Shown here piece after piece: positions 31,311 through 34,869 of a stretch of 34,869 nucleotides of DNA. Where the stretch lies: contig LKND01000028.1 in NCBI GenBank assembly GCA_001564275.1, positions 1 to 34,869 of the forward strand. The letters run 5' to 3'. The notes beneath the pieces were generated by a model. The model worked only from the letters and a program-made list of their open reading frames with translations. It did not search any database and was not told the origin of the DNA. Origin of the DNA: Natrialbaceae archaeon Tc-Br11_E2g14 (GTDB lineage Archaea > Halobacteriota > Halobacteria > Halobacteriales > Natrialbaceae). Made by a program: the position numbers and the translations under genes. Positions within the stretch are counted from its first letter, which is position 1, and each line of letters begins with the position of its first letter.

Positions 31311-32225
31311 ATGGCACGTCTTGAACTCAAAAATCTGCATGCGGAAGTGGCTGAGGGCGACGAACAGATTCTCCGTGGGGTCGATCTCGTGGTCGAATCC
31401 GGGGAGATTCACGCCCTAATGGGACCGAACGGTTCGGGGAAGTCGACGACCGCGAAGATCATCGCCGGCCACCCGGCCTACGAGGTCACCGAAGGTGAAG
31501 TCCTGATCCACCTCGGGGCGGACGAGTTCGGCGAGGACTTCGACATCCCCGAGGACAGACGCACCTGGAACTTGCTCGACCTCGAGCCCAACGAGCGCGC
31601 TGCCCTGGGTGTGTTCCTCGGCTTCCAGTATCCGGCCGAAATCGAGGGCGTCACCATGACGAACTTCCTTCGGACGGCACTCAACGCCAAGATCGAAGAG
31701 CGCGAGGAACTGTTCGAGGACGAAGGGGCGGAAGACGAACACGAAGACGAAGACGATGCTGGCTACGAAACCTCCCCGATGGAGGGCCCCGCCGACGAGG
31801 GCGAAGTCGGCGTCGCCGAGTTCCAAGAACTCCTCAGCGAGAAGATGAGTCAGCTGGACATGGACGAGAAGTTCGCCATGCGCTATCTCAACGCCGGCTT
31901 CTCCGGTGGGGAGAAAAAGCAAAACGAGGTGCTGCAGGCCGCGATCCTCGAGCCCTCGGTCGCCGTCCTCGACGAGATCGACTCCGGGCTGGACATCGAC
32001 CGTCTGCAGGACGTTGCCCACGGTATCAACGCGCTGCGCGACGAGCAGGGAACAGGGATTCTCCAGATCACCCACTACCAGCGGATTCTCGATTACGTCG
32101 AGCCGGACCACGTCCACATCATGCTCGACGGCAAGATCGCCAAAAGCGGTGACGCGTCCCTGGCACAGGAACTCGAGGACAGGGGCTACGACTGGGTGCG
32201 CGAGGAGGTCTACGAGGCCGCGTAA
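31311..32225 (+). CDS. sufC: SufC, Fe-S cluster assembly ATPase
   Basis: 304 residues. Walker [10 protein letters not shown] (38-46), a Q-loop [10 protein letters not shown], the ABC signature FSGGE (197-201) and Walker B VLDEID (D221, E222) followed by SGLDID are the full set for the soluble ABC ATPase SufC, and DEIDSGLD is typical of SufC. SufC drives the SufBCD scaffold that assembles iron-sulfur clusters in the cytosol. Compared with bacterial SufC (about 250 residues) it has an acidic insertion at about residues 137-170, between the Q-loop and signature, common in haloarchaeal proteins. First gene of the suf operon; sufB follows after 61 nt. Confidence 0.95.
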   Translation: MARLELKNLHAEVAEGDEQILRGVDLVVESGEIHALMGPNGSGKSTTAKIIAGHPAYEVTEGEVLIHLGADEFGEDFDIPEDRRTWNLLDLEPNERAALGVFLGFQYPAEIEGVTMTNFLRTALNAKIEEREELFEDEGAEDEHEDEDDAGYETSPMEGPADEGEVGVAEFQELLSEKMSQLDMDEKFAMRYLNAGFSGGEKKQNEVLQAAILEPSVAVLDEIDSGLDIDRLQDVAHGINALRDEQGTGILQITHYQRILDYVEPDHVHIMLDGKIAKSGDASLAQELEDRGYDWVREEVYEAA

Positions 32226-32243
32226 CCAAATCCAACTAGCCAA

Positions 32244-32257
32244 ACCGTCATAACGGT
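32244..32257. repeat. Small inverted repeat between sufC and sufB
   Basis: ACCGT-cata-ACGGT, a 5-bp stem with 4-nt loop in the 61-nt sufC-sufB spacer. It could modulate relative expression or mark processing; it may also be chance. Confidence 0.3.
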
Positions 32258-32286
32258 AGAGCCGTAACCACAAGTACATATCACCC

Positions 32287-33717
32287 ATGAGCTCAGAACA
32301 AGAACAACTCAAAACGACGAACACTGAAGACCGCTTTGCGTTCAAGAACGAACACAAAGCAGCACTTACTGCGGAGAAGGGCCTGAACGAGGAGACGATC
32401 AGGCTCATGTCCGAAGACAAAGACGAACCCGAATGGATGCTCGAGCGCCGTCTGCGCGCGCTGAAGCTGTTCCAGGAGATGCCGATGCCAAGCGGCTGGC
32501 CGGGCCAGCCGGACCTCTCGGAGGTCGACGTGAACAAGATCGTCCCGTACATCCGCCCGGACGTCGAGCTCCGTGAAGGGACCGACGACTGGGAGAACCT
32601 TCCCGAAGAGATCAAAGACACCTTCGACAAACTCGGCATTCCGGAAGCCGAGAAAGAGGCGCTCTCGGGCGTCGGCGCACAGTACGAGTCCGAGGTCGTC
32701 TACCAGAACATGCAAGAACAGTGGGAGGAGAAAGGGGTCGTCTTCATGAACATGGACCGCGCAGTCCAGGAACACCCCGAAATCGTCAAGGAGTACTTCA
32801 TGACGACGTGCGTGCCCCCGAGCGACAACAAGTTCGCGGCACTCCACGGCGCCATCTGGTCGGGCGGCTCGTTCGTCTACGTCCCCGAGGACGTCAAAGT
32901 CGAGATGCCGGTCCAGGCGTACTTCCGCATGAACACGGAGGGAATGGGCCAGTTCGAGCACACGCTCATCGTCGCCGAACCCGGCAGTGAGGTCCACTAC
33001 ATCGAGGGCTGTTCGGCACCCAAGTACTCACACTTCAACCTCCACTCCGGTGGCGTCGAAGTCTTCGTCAAAGAGGACGCCCACGTTCAGTACTCGACGG
33101 TCCAGAACTGGTCGCGAAGCACCTACAACCTCAACACCAAGCGCGCGATCGTCGACGAGAACGGGACGATGGAGTGGATCTCGGGCTCGATGGGCTCGAA
33201 GGCCACCATGCTCTACCCGTGTTCGATCCTCAAGGGTCGCGGCGCGACTGACACCCACATCACCATCGCCTTCGCAGGCGAGGGCCAGAACATCGACACC
33301 GGGGCGAAGGTCTACCACAACGCGCCCGACACGAAGTCCACGATCGAGTCGAAGTCGATCTCGAAAGACGGCGGCCGTACCAACTACCGCGGGCTCGTTC
33401 ACATCGCCGACGGGGCAGAGAACTCGAGCACCGCCGTCGAGTGCGACGCGCTGATGTTCGACAACGAGTCGACCAGTGACACCATGCCCTACATGGAGAT
33501 CGAGGAGTCGAAGGTCGACGTCGCCCACGAGGCGACGGTCGGCAAGATCGGCGACGAGGACATCTTCTACCTCCAGAGCCGCGGTCTGGATGACGACGAC
33601 GCCAAGAAGATGATCGTCGCCGGCTTCATCGAGCCGATCACGGAGGAACTGCCGATCGAATACGCGGTCGAACTGAATCGCTTGATCGAACTCGAGATGG
33701 AGGGGAGCCTCGGCTAA
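32287..33717 (+). CDS. sufB: SufB, Fe-S cluster scaffold subunit
   Basis: 476 residues, the usual SufB length. It contains the right-handed beta-helix core with IEGCSAPKYSHFNLHSGGVE, WSRSTYNLNTKRA, SMGSKATMLYPCSILKG and the C-terminal VAHEATVGKIGDEDIFYLQS, all hallmark SufB blocks. SufB forms the BC2D complex with SufC and SufD and holds the nascent cluster. At the position of E. coli Cys405 I read a Ser/Thr-rich DNESTSDT, as I recall for Gram-positive and archaeal SufB, so cluster ligands differ from E. coli. The neighbouring C in VECDALMFD is present. The start follows a spacer with a small inverted repeat; sufD begins 1 nt after the stop. Confidence 0.95.
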   Translation: MSSEQEQLKTTNTEDRFAFKNEHKAALTAEKGLNEETIRLMSEDKDEPEWMLERRLRALKLFQEMPMPSGWPGQPDLSEVDVNKIVPYIRPDVELREGTDDWENLPEEIKDTFDKLGIPEAEKEALSGVGAQYESEVVYQNMQEQWEEKGVVFMNMDRAVQEHPEIVKEYFMTTCVPPSDNKFAALHGAIWSGGSFVYVPEDVKVEMPVQAYFRMNTEGMGQFEHTLIVAEPGSEVHYIEGCSAPKYSHFNLHSGGVEVFVKEDAHVQYSTVQNWSRSTYNLNTKRAIVDENGTMEWISGSMGSKATMLYPCSILKGRGATDTHITIAFAGEGQNIDTGAKVYHNAPDTKSTIESKSISKDGGRTNYRGLVHIADGAENSSTAVECDALMFDNESTSDTMPYMEIEESKVDVAHEATVGKIGDEDIFYLQSRGLDDDDAKKMIVAGFIEPITEELPIEYAVELNRLIELEMEGSLG

Positions 33718-33718
33718 C

Positions 33719-34869
33719 ATGAGCGCGACACAGGTACACGCCAATCTGACTGCAGAACAGGTACGAGAGATTTCGGGGACCCTCGAGGAACCCGAGTGGA
33801 TGCTCGAGACTCGCCTCGAGGCGCTCGAGGCGCTCGACGAACTGGACATGCCGGACGTGATCCGGACGCCGGGTCGGGACTGGACGAATCTCCACGATCT
33901 GGACTTCGAGTCGCTCGTCGACCCCCTCAACGCGGCCGAGGAAAAAGACCAGGTCGGACCGGACAATGTCGAGGTCCTCTCGTGGGCCGAGGCACTCGCC
34001 GAACACGGGGAACTGGTCCGTGAGCACTTCGGCTCGATCGTCGACCCCCAGGAGAACTACCTGACCGCTCTGTCGACGGCGCTTTTCACCACGGGGACGG
34101 TCGTCTACGTCCCCGAGGGCGTCGACGCAGAGGACGTCACCATCCGAACCGAACAGCACTCCCGCTCGCTGTTCAACTACACCCTCGTCGTCACTGAAGA
34201 GAGCGCCTCGGTCACGATCCTCGAGCGTCAGTCGACCGGGACGGAACTCGACGAGGAACAGTACTACAGCGGCATCGTCGAGATCGCCGCCGGCGAGAAC
34301 AGCTACGTGCAGTACGGAAGCCTCCAGAACCTCTCGGCTGACGCCTACTGTTTCACCGCCAAGCGTGGCGAGACCGACACGTACGCCACGATCAACTGGA
34401 TCGAAGGCAACATCGGGACGAAGCTGACGAAGACCGAAACCTCGACCGTACTCGCGGGAGACTCCTCGGAGACCAAGATCGTCGGGGCCTTCTACGGCCA
34501 CGAAGACCAGCACTTCGACCTCGACGTGAAGGTCTGGCACCGCGCCGAGCACACGACTGCGGACCTCGTGACCCGGGGCGTCACCGACGACGTCGCTCGC
34601 TCGGTCTACGAGGGGGTCCAGGACGTCGGCAAAGATGCCTGGGACACGAGCTCCTACCAGCGCGAGAACACCCTGATGTTGAGCGACGAGAGTGAGGCCG
34701 ACGCCTCCCCGAAGCTGATCATCAACAACCACGACACCGAGGCCAGCCACTCCGCGACGGTCGGCCAGATCGACCAGGAGGACCTGCTGTACATGACCTC
34801 GCGTGGCGTGACGCCACGGCTCGCCCGGAACATGCTCGTGGAAGGGTTTTTCGTCCCCGTCCTCGAGGA
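33719..34869 (+). CDS. sufD: SufD, Fe-S cluster assembly subunit (3' end outside window)
   Basis: 383 codons visible, open to the right edge; perhaps 15-20 residues are missing. The start ATG at 33719 lies 1 nt after the sufB stop (TAAcATG). The N-terminal helical region with EEPEWMLETRLEALEAL is paralogous to the same part of SufB. The beta-helix core includes YVPEGVDAEDVTI and GAFYGHEDQHFD. The C-terminal block ASHSATVGQIDQEDLLYMTS contains H344, matching the SufD His implicated with SufB in cluster formation. Together with SufB and SufC it forms the scaffold complex. Function and family are clear; only the C-terminus cannot be inspected. Confidence 0.94.
   Translation, partial: MSATQVHANLTAEQVREISGTLEEPEWMLETRLEALEALDELDMPDVIRTPGRDWTNLHDLDFESLVDPLNAAEEKDQVGPDNVEVLSWAEALAEHGELVREHFGSIVDPQENYLTALSTALFTTGTVVYVPEGVDAEDVTIRTEQHSRSLFNYTLVVTEESASVTILERQSTGTELDEEQYYSGIVEIAAGENSYVQYGSLQNLSADAYCFTAKRGETDTYATINWIEGNIGTKLTKTETSTVLAGDSSETKIVGAFYGHEDQHFDLDVKVWHRAEHTTADLVTRGVTDDVARSVYEGVQDVGKDAWDTSSYQRENTLMLSDESEADASPKLIINNHDTEASHSATVGQIDQEDLLYMTSRGVTPRLARNMLVEGFFVPVLE

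Noticed and set aside
33638..34750. 370-codon minus-strand frame
   Set aside because: Antisense to sufD, which is clearly coding.

Overview
The window is chromosomal DNA from a halophilic archaeon. The evidence is very high GC, strongly acidic proteins, dense use of CTCGAG, start codons that often sit 25-29 nt behind a TATA-like box with no room for a leader, and haloarchaea-specific families (CetZ, DUF7284/7285/7286, DUF5786, DR2241, fused AhbA/AhbB). The codon style and CTCGAG density suggest the Natrialbales, but this is an impression and not a placement. I recognise 28 protein genes, two of them cut by the window edges. I see no rRNA, tRNA, CRISPR array or insertion sequence. The only clear mobile element is an intein.

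Layout. (a) 1-3921, minus strand: the end of an overlapping operon of membrane-anchored, pilin-like secreted proteins (DUF7285, DUF7284, DUF7286), a set usually found near archaeal type IV pilus/Tad-type secretion genes. (b) 4012-6290, plus: a CetZ tubulin-like protein, from a promoter divergent to (a), then an APH-fold phosphotransferase. (c) 6351-8912, minus: CbiX chelatase, a DR2241 family Fe-S protein with a His/Asp-rich repeat tail, and upstream a 39-residue zinc-ribbon protein. (d) 9152-13689: a renalase-like FAD oxidoreductase facing a rhomboid protease with a large C-terminal extension, a strongly structured intergenic element between them, then CofG (F420 precursor synthesis). (e) 13828-18862: a duplicated PhoU-TrkA_C protein, a fused siroheme decarboxylase (AhbAB), a CPA-type antiporter with TrkA domains, and an MBL-fold hydrolase. 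(f) 19082-21599, plus: DUF5786, DUF99, an LLM-class (probably F420-dependent) oxidoreductase and a methyltransferase. (g) 21723-31151: mre11-rad50, three small haloarchaeal genes in the opposite direction (DUF7346, DUF7322, DUF7331), and family B DNA polymerase interrupted by an intein. (h) 31311-34869: sufC-sufB-sufD for Fe-S cluster assembly.

How the genes fit together. CbiX, DR2241 and AhbAB belong to siroheme, heme and cobalamin chemistry. CofG makes the F420 chromophore precursor that the LLM oxidoreductase probably uses. Mre11/Rad50 and PolB form a repair/replication block next to suf, an order I recall from other haloarchaea such as Haloferax volcanii. SufBCD supplies clusters that proteins such as CofG and DR2241 need. 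The PhoU-TrkA_C protein and the antiporter fit K+/Na+ and pH homeostasis under salt-in osmoadaptation.

No wholly new defence or mobile system is visible. The points most worth a second look are the PolB intein with a Gln terminus, the two-level hairpin at 10384-10455, the rhomboid with a large soluble extension, the unannotated-size zinc-ribbon gene, and the DUF728x operon.
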